From Nitrosococcus wardiae (GTDB taxonomy: Bacteria > Pseudomonadota > Gammaproteobacteria > Nitrosococcales > Nitrosococcaceae): a DNA stretch of 64,000 bases. Location: positions 1,197,659 to 1,261,658 of the forward strand of contig NZ_CP038033.1 of NCBI RefSeq assembly GCF_004421105.1, read 5' to 3'. A program made the position numbers and the translations under genes. Position 1 is the first letter of the stretch. Each line of letters starts with the position of its first letter. The notes beneath the pieces are model-generated. The model worked only from the letters and a program-made list of their open reading frames with translations. It was not told the DNA's origin and did not search any database. Below, piece by piece: positions 1-8,746 of this stretch.

Positions 1-797
1 TCAGTCAGGCGGGTATCGATATGACTGGCTTGCTTATCTTTGCAGCCATTTTTGGGATGGGCGGCTCGTTTATTTCACTTGCCCTGTCCAAGTGGATTGC
101 CAAGCGTGTTACGGGCGCTCAGATTATCGAACAGCCCAAAAACTCGGCTGAGCAATGGTTAGTAGAAACAGTTCGGGCCCAGGCTAGACGGGCAGGAATT
201 GGTATGCCAGAGGTAGCGATTTACACTTCGCCAGCTCCTAATGCCTTTGCCACTGGTGGCAACCGTAATAATGCCTTGGTCGCAGTGAGTACAGGTCTGT
301 TAGAGCAGATGACGCAGGATGAGATAGAAGCCGTATTAGCTCATGAGATAAGCCACGTGGCGAACGGCGATATGGTCACTTTGGCTCTGATTCAAGGGGT
401 GCTCAACACCTTTGTCATCGCTCTGGCCCGGATCGTGGGCTATATGGTAGATCGCGCCCTGCGTCCCAGCGAAGAGGCCTATGCAGGACCGGGTATGGGT
501 TTCTGGATAACTACGATTATTGCCGAGATCCTATTTGGTATTCTGGCTTCCATGATTGTATTTTGGTTTAGCCGCTACCGCGAGTTCCGCGCTGATGCGG
601 GGGGAGCGAATTTAGCGGGTCGGCAGAAGATGATCGCTGCTCTAGAGCGTCTAGGGCGTGTTGCAGAGCCCTCACATTTGCCTTCCGAGATGAGGGCCTT
701 TGGTATCAATGGGGGAATGAGAAAGCACCTGACCAAACTGTTTCGTACCCACCCTCCTTTGGAAGAGCGCATCGCGGCTTTAAAGGCTTTGCGTTAA
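1..797 (+). CDS. htpX: Protease HtpX, N-terminus cut by window edge
   Basis: Membrane-bound M48 zinc metalloprotease that degrades misfolded inner-membrane proteins. The reading frame is open back to base 3, ahead of the first ATG at 21, and the first transmembrane part of the family (usual length about 290 residues) is missing, so the gene starts left of the window. Counting from the ATG at 21, the zinc motif HEISH is at residues 108-112, followed by two membrane segments and the third-ligand region YREFRADA near residue 187. The family hallmark GGSFISL is near the start. The end is intact. No terminator was recognised after it. Confidence 0.95.
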   Translation, partial: SQAGIDMTGLLIFAAIFGMGGSFISLALSKWIAKRVTGAQIIEQPKNSAEQWLVETVRAQARRAGIGMPEVAIYTSPAPNAFATGGNRNNALVAVSTGLLEQMTQDEIEAVLAHEISHVANGDMVTLALIQGVLNTFVIALARIVGYMVDRALRPSEEAYAGPGMGFWITTIIAEILFGILASMIVFWFSRYREFRADAGGANLAGRQKMIAALERLGRVAEPSHLPSEMRAFGINGGMRKHLTKLFRTHPPLEERIAALKALR

Positions 798-953
798 GCA
801 CTCGCTTTATTCTCTCCCTTATTCCCTAAGTGAAGGAAGCGCCGAGAGGGACGTGGAACCAGTGGGGACACGACGAGCCCCTATTAAAGGGGTTGAAACC
901 CTGCTCGCTGAGCACTATCTTTAAAATTAACAAATTTATCTATCGGTGCTGGG

Positions 954-1400
954 ATGTACACATTACTTTTTTTAATCACTGTTTTTTTGCTGGGAGCCTA
1001 TTTTCTCCGCAATCAGGTCCCGATAAAATTCCTTCAGCAGCATGAAAAGCAAGTTGCGGGCGTGACGGCTGGGGTTACTTTTCTCAGTGGAATTCTCCTT
1101 ACCGCTGAAGCCGGTGGCTTCGAGCCTAAATTGGGAATCTTTCTAAGCATGTTGGGTCTGCTTACGCTAATCGCCAAGCAACATCCCGATACCGTGCTTC
1201 GTGCGCTTGAGGGGCTAGGAAGTTATTGGAATCCTTTCACTCACCGTTTTTTCTCCCCCATTCTCGGTTGGCCTCTTTTCCTCATGGGCCTTGTAATTGC
1301 TACTCCCCCTGCCTTATGGATTGATTTAATTGGTGTTGCGATAATTTACGGGATCGCCGTAGTTTATGCGCAGCAGAAGAAATCCAAAATAGAACCCTAG
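954..1400 (+). CDS. Hypothetical membrane protein (148 aa)
   Basis: Not recognised as a named family. The protein has about four hydrophobic segments (residues 1-18, 38-56, 62-78 and two closely spaced ones at 103-140), a tryptophan/proline-rich loop and a lysine-rich tail, which suggests an inner-membrane protein. The ATG at 954 has only a weak purine stretch upstream. It lies 157 bp after htpX on the same strand and is convergent with the chloride channel gene. Codon use looks native, so it is probably a real gene of unknown role. Confidence 0.6.
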   Translation: MYTLLFLITVFLLGAYFLRNQVPIKFLQQHEKQVAGVTAGVTFLSGILLTAEAGGFEPKLGIFLSMLGLLTLIAKQHPDTVLRALEGLGSYWNPFTHRFFSPILGWPLFLMGLVIATPPALWIDLIGVAIIYGIAVVYAQQKKSKIEP

Positions 1401-1433
1401 GTTAATAAAATCCATGCTGTTTTCCGCTGACAT

Positions 1434-3188
1434 TTAGCCGTAATAAGACTCGATATCTTGCCGGCTTAATACCCCATAAATTCGCGTGCTGGTAGGCCCT
1501 ATGCGCCGTTCGACATACAGCATGTTGGCATGGCTGGTATCGAGGATTTCCAGGGCTTCCTGGAGTGTTGCGTGGAAGGGGATAGGTCGGATATCTTCTC
1601 GGGCTGCGGGGATTTCCATGAGATCAAGAAGATCCAGGCTTTCTTCACTTAAGGCCCGGGCCACATCAGCGGCTTGTATCACGGAGATGGGTCGGAAATC
1701 TTGCTTCACCACTACCCAGCGGGGATTTTTTGCTAGGGCTTGGGCCATGGTTTTTCGGTCTATGGTAACGGGGAGTTCCACAAAGCGACGATCCATCACG
1801 CTTGCAACTCCAGTTTGTCGGAGTTTGAGGGCCGTAGGCGCATAATGATAATCCAGACCGCGGGTTCGCAACAGCATCAGAAAGAGGGCTTCCTGATGAA
1901 ACAGTTCTTTCGCTCCCAGATTGGCCACGACCACCGCCAACATTCCTGGAAAGAGAATATGGGGATCGGCCGTCAGTTCCACTAAGGCCATGAGAGCTGC
2001 CAGAGGCGCTTGTAAAGTAGCGCTCATCATGGCAGCCATTCCCACCATGGCATAAAGGGCGAGAGGGGAGGCCTCTTGTGGGAGCAAGGCCGTACCGATA
2101 ATGCCTAGTGCTCCACCTGCCGCCGTACCAATGACGAGGGTGGGACCAATCAGTCCCCCTGGTATCCCTAAGCCCACACAGGCGGTGGTAGCAAATAATT
2201 TAAGGGTCGTAATGGCCACCAGAGTCCCCAGGCCAAGCTGACCGAGGAGAGCGGCGTTTACCGTATCATAGCCAAGGCCCATAATTTCAGGGACGGCAAT
2301 CCCACAAAGGCCGACCAGCAGCCCGGCGGCAGTGCAGCGTTGCCAAACAGGCCGGCTATTTCCCAGTCTGGAAAAAAATCGCAGTAGCCAATTATAGGTG
2401 GCTGCTAAAATGCCCACTACGAGCCCAATTAGCACCAGGTAAGGGAGATCGAGCAGGGACTGCATTTCGGTAGGAGGTACGGAAAAAGCTGGAGAAGGTC
2501 CAAACACGGCCCAAGCGATAGCTGCCCCTACTACGGCAGCTAGGATGATGGGTGCCACTCCGGCGAGCTGATACTGCATCATGATCACTTCCATAGAGAA
2601 GATGACTCCCGCCAAGGGAGTATTAAAGGAGGCCGCAATAGCTGCGGCAATACCGCAGGCCACCAGGGTACGGAGAGCATTATTAGGTAATTCCAGCCAT
2701 TGTCCCAGTAAGCTGCCGCTGGCAGCGCCTAAGTGCACACTGGGACCTTCGCGCCCTACCGAGTGCCCATAGATAATTGAAAGGGCTGCAGTCACGAATT
2801 GTTGCAGGGCATTGCGCCAAGGCAGACGGCCTTGATAATAGGCGATCCGTTCCAGGACATGGACTACTCCTACTGTTCGGTAGGTATGGGCAATCTCTTG
2901 TAGTAAGCCGATACCCAACCCCCCCAGGGTGGGAAGCAATAACCGTCCGATCCAATTGAGGCTTTCGAAGTCATCGACCTGATGACTAGGGAGGAGGGCA
3001 GTCTGATCTATATCTACTGCTAGCCGAAAGGCTACCGTGACGGTCCCTGCCAACAGCCCAGCTAGCAAACCGAGAAGAGAGAGTTGGGGCAGGGCTTCTA
3101 CTGAGGCAACGCGTATTCGTAAATTTTCTAGAGTGGCTTTTGGGCTGAACAATGCGCTAAGACTAAATCCTGTGATGGCTAACGCCAC
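1434..3188 (-). CDS. CLC-family chloride channel/antiporter with C-terminal CBS pair
   Basis: Inner-membrane CLC protein moving chloride, possibly as a chloride/proton antiporter. The CLC selectivity-filter motif GREGP is at residues 145-149, where the glutamate is the external gate. A glycine-rich GIPGGLIGP segment matches the second pore-lining motif. After about ten membrane helices, the last 130 residues form two CBS repeats, as in bacterial CLCs gated by nucleotides. The GTG start at 3188 is the first usable start after an in-frame stop two codons upstream, and it overlaps the end of a broken wrbA. Function is sure at family level; channel versus antiporter is not resolved. Confidence 0.9.
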   Translation of the reverse strand: MALAITGFSLSALFSPKATLENLRIRVASVEALPQLSLLGLLAGLLAGTVTVAFRLAVDIDQTALLPSHQVDDFESLNWIGRLLLPTLGGLGIGLLQEIAHTYRTVGVVHVLERIAYYQGRLPWRNALQQFVTAALSIIYGHSVGREGPSVHLGAASGSLLGQWLELPNNALRTLVACGIAAAIAASFNTPLAGVIFSMEVIMMQYQLAGVAPIILAAVVGAAIAWAVFGPSPAFSVPPTEMQSLLDLPYLVLIGLVVGILAATYNWLLRFFSRLGNSRPVWQRCTAAGLLVGLCGIAVPEIMGLGYDTVNAALLGQLGLGTLVAITTLKLFATTACVGLGIPGGLIGPTLVIGTAAGGALGIIGTALLPQEASPLALYAMVGMAAMMSATLQAPLAALMALVELTADPHILFPGMLAVVVANLGAKELFHQEALFLMLLRTRGLDYHYAPTALKLRQTGVASVMDRRFVELPVTIDRKTMAQALAKNPRWVVVKQDFRPISVIQAADVARALSEESLDLLDLMEIPAAREDIRPIPFHATLQEALEILDTSHANMLYVERRIGPTSTRIYGVLSRQDIESYYG

Positions 3189-3367
3189 TTCTCAGAGGCG
3201 GCGAAGCTAACGTCCGATTTGCGGGCTATCTCCTCTGGCATGAGCTCAGGCATACGTTTAATGGTCACCTCAATGCCATCTACCGTGTGGGCACCTTCGG
3301 CTACTGCGTTGGCCAATGTTTCAACGTGCCTATACATGCGGTAGTAAAGAACTAATATTGTGATCAT
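3179..3367 (-). pseudogene. wrbA: Truncated wrbA (NAD(P)H:quinone oxidoreductase), N-terminal 62 aa
   Basis: The first 50 or so residues match the flavodoxin-like WrbA start: MITILVLYY, then [22 protein letters not shown] and MPEEIARK. The frame then runs into unrelated residues and stops. WrbA proteins are about 200 residues, so two thirds of the enzyme, including most of the FMN site, is gone. The phosphate-loop residues normally reading MYGH read MYRH here. A good ribosome binding site (GAGGAAATTGGG) still precedes the ATG at 3367. The stump overlaps the GTG start of the CLC gene, so a deletion probably fused the two loci. Confidence 0.85.
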
Positions 3368-3396
3368 CCCAATTTCCTCAATGAGCCTGCAAGTCG

Positions 3397-4134
3397 TTAC
3401 AGGTAGCTCACGGCGAGACTCAGGCCTACAAAACCAGCGGCAAAGGACAGGGTTGAGATCCAACGGGACGGCTGTGGTCGGTCGCCTTCCGGAATCATAT
3501 CCTCGATAGTGGCCAACAGCAGTACGCCGCTAATAAAGGCGAGCGCGGCATGTTGAACGAAGTTATTCTCTCCACCTAGAAGCCAAAAACCAATTGCAGC
3601 GCTGGCCACTACCGGCAGGAACAGAAAGAAGCTAAGCAGCCAGCGCCGACCGCGGGGCACTCCATTGTCCTGAAGATTCTTTGTAGCGGCGAAACCGCCG
3701 GGAATGTTGGCGACCGCTTGGGTTGCTCCGATCAGTAGACCGAGGCCGCTGGTGACCGCCGAGCCAGCACCAGTCATTAGGCCGTCGCTAAACAGATCGG
3801 CACCAATGGCAATGTAGACCATCAGGGCCTTGCTGCGGGTTCCGCCAAACTGGCCGCGCAGTGCTCTGACACCCCGCCATAACAGCAACGAGAATCCTGC
3901 GCCGAGCAGGAAAGCAAGCGTGATGGCCCACATGGGAATGATCTTAAGAACGCGCGGCATTAGATCCACTGCGACCAGCGCGATCGCAATGCCTGCAGCT
4001 CCGTGCAAAGCGGCCCCGATAACCCACCGTGGAGAATGCACGCTCTCGGCGAAGGCAGTGCCAATGAGGTTACCGGCTGCTGGCAGCAGTGCATAGGCCA
4101 ATACAAGCAGAAAATCAATGAACAAGGTTTCCAT
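3397..4134 (-). CDS. ZIP-family divalent metal transporter
   Basis: Inner-membrane protein of about eight helices resembling ZIP zinc/iron transporters. Helix 4 carries [12 protein letters not shown] and helix 5 [12 protein letters not shown], the places where ZIP proteins hold metal ligands. A later helix ends with IEDMIPEGD. The start at 4134 (METLFID) is chosen because the 24 residues upstream, although in frame, do not look like ZIP sequence. Substrate cannot be told. It lies just upstream of the wrbA stump on the same strand. Confidence 0.8.
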   Translation of the reverse strand: METLFIDFLLVLAYALLPAAGNLIGTAFAESVHSPRWVIGAALHGAAGIAIALVAVDLMPRVLKIIPMWAITLAFLLGAGFSLLLWRGVRALRGQFGGTRSKALMVYIAIGADLFSDGLMTGAGSAVTSGLGLLIGATQAVANIPGGFAATKNLQDNGVPRGRRWLLSFFLFLPVVASAAIGFWLLGGENNFVQHAALAFISGVLLLATIEDMIPEGDRPQPSRWISTLSFAAGFVGLSLAVSYL

Positions 4135-4460
4135 ACTTAGCGCAACTAGAATAGAGGGGAAGCTCAGGCTAGCGGACAGCGCCGGCTGCTTGCAAGCCCT
4201 TATCAATATATAGGGTCATATTGACTCTAAAAGGCAAAATAAGACTAAGTTCATCCTGGAAGTCGTTTGGCCGACGGGTTGTCAATCAGGCGTTGTTGAC
4301 CTATCACCTAATCTAAAGATGCACTACGATTAGATTACCAAACTTTTTCTGTTGGCCCGGTACACGCAGTACATGGCTTATCTCCTCTGCTGCGGAGGCG
4401 ATCCAGGTATCGCACCTGAAAGGGACCGGGGACCATAGAGCAAAATTAATAGCGCGGAGA
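4135..4460. other. Divergent intergenic region with possible structured leader
   Basis: This region lies between the divergent ZIP and DUF421 genes. The left half is AT-rich and likely holds the promoters. The right half contains a compact set of inverted repeats, listed separately. No coding sequence is supported. Confidence 0.6.
4354..4434 (+). promoter_or_regulatory. Candidate structured RNA leader upstream of DUF421/APC genes
   Basis: CCCGGT (4356-4361) can pair with ACCGGG (4425-4430), closing a domain that contains CCTC/GAGG (4384-4387 with 4395-4398) and GCGAT/ATCGC (4398-4402 with 4409-4413). CGCAG (4365-4369) with CTGCG (4390-4394) is an alternative to the first inner stem. The unpaired segment CACCTGAAAGGG lies just before the closing strand. 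The layout, ending about 25 bp before the DUF421 start, is like a riboswitch or other cis-regulatory RNA. I cannot assign it to a known class; the pairing is seen, the role is inferred. Confidence 0.35.
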
Positions 4461-4991
4461 ATGATGGACCATTTAATCGGAGAAGGCGGGGAATTGGGTT
4501 GGGTAGTGCTAAAGGCGCTCCTGCTCTATCTCACGGCCATTATTGGTTTTCGCTTTGGCGAACGCCGCACCCTCATGGAGATGTCACCATTTGATTTTGT
4601 TGCCGCTGTTGCGGTGGGCGCTATCGTCGGGCGCGTGCCGAATGCCAGTACCACCAGTTATCTTGCCGGCGCGGTCACCCTCCTCACTTTGCTCGTTGCG
4701 CACCGACTCATCACACAGTTGCGCTATTTCCCCAGTATGGCCGATCTGATTGATCCCCCTCCACGCCTGCTTATGGCCCACGGGGGGGTGCTCGAGGGTG
4801 AGTTGCGGCGGTGCGGATTAACACGTAATGACTTGTACGGCCTACTCCGTCAGCAGGGCATTGAGGATCTCAGTGAGGTGCAATTTGTGATCTGCGAGCA
4901 GCGTGGGCAGATCTCCATCGTCCGTCAAACCGATCGAGGTGGCGCCGACCCGTGCCTGGTGCGCGATATCAGGGCGCGGACGTCCTCATGA
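4461..4991 (+). CDS. DUF421 (YetF/YcaP-like) membrane protein
   Basis: The N-terminal part has three membrane helices with the family signature: RFGERRTLMEMSPFDFV near residues 31-47, then a VAVGAIVGR segment. A soluble alpha/beta DUF421 domain follows, with the typical GVLEGELRRCGLTRNDLYGLLR region (about residues 109-130). The biochemical role of the family is unknown; members occur in inner membranes and in spores. It is 56 bp upstream of the APC permease on the same strand, probably cotranscribed. Confidence 0.85.
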   Translation: MMDHLIGEGGELGWVVLKALLLYLTAIIGFRFGERRTLMEMSPFDFVAAVAVGAIVGRVPNASTTSYLAGAVTLLTLLVAHRLITQLRYFPSMADLIDPPPRLLMAHGGVLEGELRRCGLTRNDLYGLLRQQGIEDLSEVQFVICEQRGQISIVRQTDRGGADPCLVRDIRARTSS

Positions 4992-5047
4992 CTGTGACCA
5001 CTGAGACGCTGTGGTGTTGAAATACCTGAGGCACCTTTCCGGCGCTC

Positions 5048-6355
5048 ATGGCTAAGATAAAGCTAGCCCGCAGCCTTAGCCTTGGCACTTTGATCTTCTA
5101 TGGCATAGGCGACATTCTCGGTGCCGGGATTTATGCGCTCGTGGGCAAGGTGGCTGGCGCTGCAGGTGATGGAGCCTGGATCTCGTTTATCCTCGCAGGC
5201 ATCTTGGCATTAGTAACCGGCCTGAGTTATGCGGAACTAGCGGCTCGCGTTCCCCATAGCGCTGGTGCCAGTGCCTATTGCGCGCACGCCTTTCGCCAGC
5301 CATTTATCCCATTTTTGGTGGGGGTACTGGTGTTATTCAGCGGAATAACTTCAGCCGCGACGGTGGCGCTTGCCTTTCAAGGGTATCTCTCGGTGTTTGC
5401 CCATGCCCCGACTTTCCTCGCCGCTGGGCTGCTGATCATGGCCATCAATATGCTCAACTTCATCGGTATCCGTCAGTCGGCATGGACAAATAACCTTTTC
5501 ACCTTGATCGAAGTGGGGGGCCTGTTATTCTTTATAGGGGTTTGCCTGCGGTATGGGATTTCAACCTATTCCCCAACGCAGATGCTGGCAGCATTGGCAC
5601 CCAGCGTGGAGGTGACGGCAATCGTCGCGGGGGTCACTATTGCTTTTTATGCCTTTGTGGGCTTCGAGGACATGGTCAATCTGGCGGAAGAAGCCAAAGA
5701 GCCGGTGCGCGATCTACCGCGCGCAATTCTGATCGCGATTACCGCTACCAGCTTAATTTATCTGCTGGTAATTATCACCGTGCAAATTGCGATGACACCG
5801 ATGGAGGCTGCGGCCTCAGAACGGCCCTTACTATCTGTGCTGGAGCGCGCGGGGTTACCCATACCAGCCTGGGCTTTTGCGCTGGTTGCCATCATTGCCA
5901 TTACCAATACCGGTCTGGCTGGCAGCATTATGGCCTCCCGCCTTATGTACGGCATGGCGCAACAAGCTTTATTGCCTGCTCCCCTCGCTTGGATACATCC
6001 GCGCCGTTACACGCCCTGGTTGAGTATTTTGGTGGTCACTTTGTTGACGCTGCTTTGGGTCATCGCCGGCGGAGTCACCGTCATGGCGCAGACGACCGGG
6101 TGTTTACTGGTGACGATATTCCTCTTTGTCCATCTTAGCCTTATCCGCATCCGTCGCCGCAACGGCCGCTTAGCAGGCCACTTTACTGCCCCTAGGCTTA
6201 ATCCCTATTTTGGCGTGTTATTATGCTTCCCCTTGCTCACTCAGTTTCCGCGAGAGGTCTACGAGCGCATTATTTTTATTTTCCTAGTAGTCGGCGTGCT
6301 ATTTGTATTGGCCCGTCCCTGGAGGCACTCTGGGGGTCGTGATCAAAGGATTTAA
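5048..6355 (+). CDS. APC-family amino acid permease
   Basis: This is a 435-residue protein with about twelve membrane helices. Helix 1 has the unwound APC substrate motif GDILGAGIYALVG (residues 19-31), and helix 6 carries FYAFVGFEDMVNLAEE, typical of amino acid/polyamine/organocation permeases. The likely role is uptake or exchange of an amino acid or amine; substrate is not predictable. Its stop overlaps the convergent prmB stop by four bases. It probably forms an operon with the DUF421 gene. Confidence 0.87.
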   Translation: MAKIKLARSLSLGTLIFYGIGDILGAGIYALVGKVAGAAGDGAWISFILAGILALVTGLSYAELAARVPHSAGASAYCAHAFRQPFIPFLVGVLVLFSGITSAATVALAFQGYLSVFAHAPTFLAAGLLIMAINMLNFIGIRQSAWTNNLFTLIEVGGLLFFIGVCLRYGISTYSPTQMLAALAPSVEVTAIVAGVTIAFYAFVGFEDMVNLAEEAKEPVRDLPRAILIAITATSLIYLLVIITVQIAMTPMEAAASERPLLSVLERAGLPIPAWAFALVAIIAITNTGLAGSIMASRLMYGMAQQALLPAPLAWIHPRRYTPWLSILVVTLLTLLWVIAGGVTVMAQTTGCLLVTIFLFVHLSLIRIRRRNGRLAGHFTAPRLNPYFGVLLCFPLLTQFPREVYERIIFIFLVVGVLFVLARPWRHSGGRDQRI

Positions 6356-7293
6356 TAGGAGGGGAGGGCCTTGGCAATGACTTCTTTGGCATTGATGAGC
6401 TGTTCCCGCGTTAGCAGGAAAACCCCATAGCCGCCCCGTTCGAATTCCAGCCATAAGAAGGGGACTTCAGGCAGGCGCCTGTTCAGGGCCGCTTCACTGT
6501 TCCCCACCTCGACAATGAGAATCCCTTGTTTATTGAGGTGATCAGGGGCCTGGAGCAGGATTTGGAGAACGAGGCTTAAGCCCTCATTTTCTGCCTCCAA
6601 AGCCTGCCGGGGTTCATAGTGATATTCCTTGGGCAGAGAAGCCAGTTCCGCCTCCCCCACATAAGGGGGGTTGCTGAGAATCAGATCATAGCGCCGCTCC
6701 TTTAACCCCTCGAAGAGGTTGGAGGGGAGGGCATGCACTTGATCTTCAAGGCCATATCGCTCGATATTGAGGCGCGCCACTGCCAAGGCCTCTTGGCTGA
6801 TATCGGTGGCGTCCACTTGGGCCTGGGGGAAGGCGTAGGCGGTAGCGATAGCGATACAACCGCTGCCGGTACAAAGATCCAGCAGGGTGTGAACCCTCTC
6901 GGGGGAGACAAAGGGGGTAAAATGTTGCTCAATGAGTTCGGCTAGGGGCGATCGGGGGATCAAAACCCGCTCATCCACGTAGAAACTCAGTCCTGCAAAC
7001 CAGGCCTCGTGGGTAAGGTAAGGGGCTGGAATTCGTTCCCGAATCCGGCGTTCCAGCAAGGCCAATATCTGGCGTTTTTCTATTTCAGTCAGGCGGGCCC
7101 CGAAAAACTCAGCAGGCAAGCTTTGTGGGGCCAAATGGAGGGCGTGGAGAACTAGGGCGGTGGCTTCATCAATGGCATTGTCGGTGCCGTGGCCAAAAAA
7201 AAGCCCCGCCTCATTAAAGCGGCTGGCACCCCAGCGGATAAAATCCCGCAAGGTATGTAGCTGCTGTGCCTGGTTCTCCGGTGGGGTGCTCAA
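6352..7293 (-). CDS. prmB: Ribosomal protein L3 N5-glutamine methyltransferase PrmB
   Basis: SAM-dependent methyltransferase that modifies a glutamine of ribosomal protein uL3. The SAM loop LDLCTGSGC lies at about residues 138-146 and the catalytic NPPY at 208-211. The N-terminal region with LRDFIRWGASRF and FGHGTDNAIDEA separates PrmB from the release-factor enzyme PrmC. The length of 313 residues is typical. It is 11 bp downstream of leuC on the same strand and likely cotranscribed. Its stop overlaps that of the convergent APC permease. Confidence 0.93.
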   Translation of the reverse strand: MSTPPENQAQQLHTLRDFIRWGASRFNEAGLFFGHGTDNAIDEATALVLHALHLAPQSLPAEFFGARLTEIEKRQILALLERRIRERIPAPYLTHEAWFAGLSFYVDERVLIPRSPLAELIEQHFTPFVSPERVHTLLDLCTGSGCIAIATAYAFPQAQVDATDISQEALAVARLNIERYGLEDQVHALPSNLFEGLKERRYDLILSNPPYVGEAELASLPKEYHYEPRQALEAENEGLSLVLQILLQAPDHLNKQGILIVEVGNSEAALNRRLPEVPFLWLEFERGGYGVFLLTREQLINAKEVIAKALPSY

Positions 7294-7304
7294 GGGGCTT
7301 TTGC

Positions 7305-8714
7305 TTAGTGCTTGAGGGTGGAAACATCCATGAAATGGCCGGCAATGGCAGCCGCCGCGGCCATGGCCGGGCTGACCAGATGGGTGCGTCCTCCCTGGCC
7401 TTGACGACCTTCAAAATTGCGATTGGAGGTGGAGGCGCACCGCTCTCCCGGCTCCAAGCGATCGGCATTCATGGCCAAACACATGGAGCAGCCAGGCTCC
7501 CGCCATTCAAAGCCCGCCTCTTTAAAGATTTGATCCAAACCTTCCTCTTCGGCCTGGCGTTTTACCAGTCCGGAGCCAGGGACCACTAGGGCCTGTTTGA
7601 TATTCCCGGCCACTTTATGGCCAACCACCACCTGGGCAGCTTCCCTCAGGTCTTCAATGCGGGCGTTGGTGCAGGAGCCGATAAAGACGATATCGGGACG
7701 AATTGCACTGATGGGGGTATTGGCTTTAAGGCCCATGTATTCCAGGGCTCTTTCTATGCCAGCCCGCTTGGTGGGCTCGGGTTCCTGCTGGGGATCCGGT
7801 ACCTGCCCGTCAATGGAGACCACCATTTCGGGAGAAGTGCCCCAACTCACCTGGGGTTTAAGGGTGCTGACGTCCATCGTGACCACCCGATCAAAATGGG
7901 CATCCGGGTCGCTTCGGAGGGTTCGCCAAGCGTCCACGGCTTGATCCCAGTAAAGGGAAGAAGGGGCAAAAGGCCGGCCTTTGAGGTAGTCGATGGTGAT
8001 CTCATCCACGGCGACTAAGCCTGCTCGGGCGCCGGCTTCGATGGCCATGTTACAAAGGGTCATGCGCCCTTCCATGGATAAGGCGCGAATGGTTTCTCCG
8101 CCAAACTCGATGGTGTAACCGGTGCCGCCGGCGGTCCCAATCTGGGCAATGATCGCCAGGATGAGATCCTTACTATACACCCCCGGGGCCAGCTTGCCGC
8201 TGGCCTGGATCAGCATATTTTTGGACTTTCTCTGGAGCAAACACTGGGTGGCCAGCACATGCTCCACCTCGGAGGTGCCGATGCCAAAGGCGAGGGCGCC
8301 GAAGGCCCCATGGGTGGCGGTGTGGGAATCGCCACAGACAACGGTCATGCCGGGCAAGGTGGCTCCTTGTTCCGGGCCGACGATATGGACGATACCCTGG
8401 CGGGGATCATCCATCCTAAATTCAGTAAGGCCTAGCTCCTGGCAATTCCGATCCAGGGCTTCCACTTGGGCCCGGGAAATGGGATCCTGAATGCCCTGGC
8501 TGCGGTCAGTAGTGGGCACGTTATGATCCGGTACCGCCAGATTGGCTCCCTGCCGCCAGGGCTTGCGGCCCGCAAGGCGTAGTCCCTCAAAGGCTTGTGG
8601 GGAGGTGACCTCATGGACCAGGTGTCGGTCGATATAGAGTAATGCGGTGCCGCCCGGATCGGTGCGGACTACGTGGGAATCCCAGAGTTTGTCGTACAGA
8701 GTTTTTCCGCCCAT
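7305..8714 (-). CDS. leuC: 3-isopropylmalate dehydratase large subunit
   Basis: Aconitase-family enzyme that isomerises 2- to 3-isopropylmalate in leucine synthesis, acting with the small subunit LeuD. The three iron-sulfur cysteines are visible: FIGSCTN near residue 350 and GCSMC near 410. [19 protein letters not shown] is the substrate region. The length of 469 is full. AGAGG precedes the ATG at 8714. No leuD or leuB is next to it: prmB follows and the RND pump ends 32 bp upstream, so the usual leuCDB order is broken here. Confidence 0.96.
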   Translation of the reverse strand: MGGKTLYDKLWDSHVVRTDPGGTALLYIDRHLVHEVTSPQAFEGLRLAGRKPWRQGANLAVPDHNVPTTDRSQGIQDPISRAQVEALDRNCQELGLTEFRMDDPRQGIVHIVGPEQGATLPGMTVVCGDSHTATHGAFGALAFGIGTSEVEHVLATQCLLQRKSKNMLIQASGKLAPGVYSKDLILAIIAQIGTAGGTGYTIEFGGETIRALSMEGRMTLCNMAIEAGARAGLVAVDEITIDYLKGRPFAPSSLYWDQAVDAWRTLRSDPDAHFDRVVTMDVSTLKPQVSWGTSPEMVVSIDGQVPDPQQEPEPTKRAGIERALEYMGLKANTPISAIRPDIVFIGSCTNARIEDLREAAQVVVGHKVAGNIKQALVVPGSGLVKRQAEEEGLDQIFKEAGFEWREPGCSMCLAMNADRLEPGERCASTSNRNFEGRQGQGGRTHLVSPAMAAAAAIAGHFMDVSTLKH

Positions 8715-8746
8715 TGCTACCTCTTAATCTCCTACCTGGTGGCCGG

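Noticed and set aside
4351-4368. Sigma-54 type promoter (GG-N10-GC) before the DUF421 gene
   Set aside because: The spacing fits but the surrounding bases do not match the -24/-12 consensus, and the bases take part in a stem.
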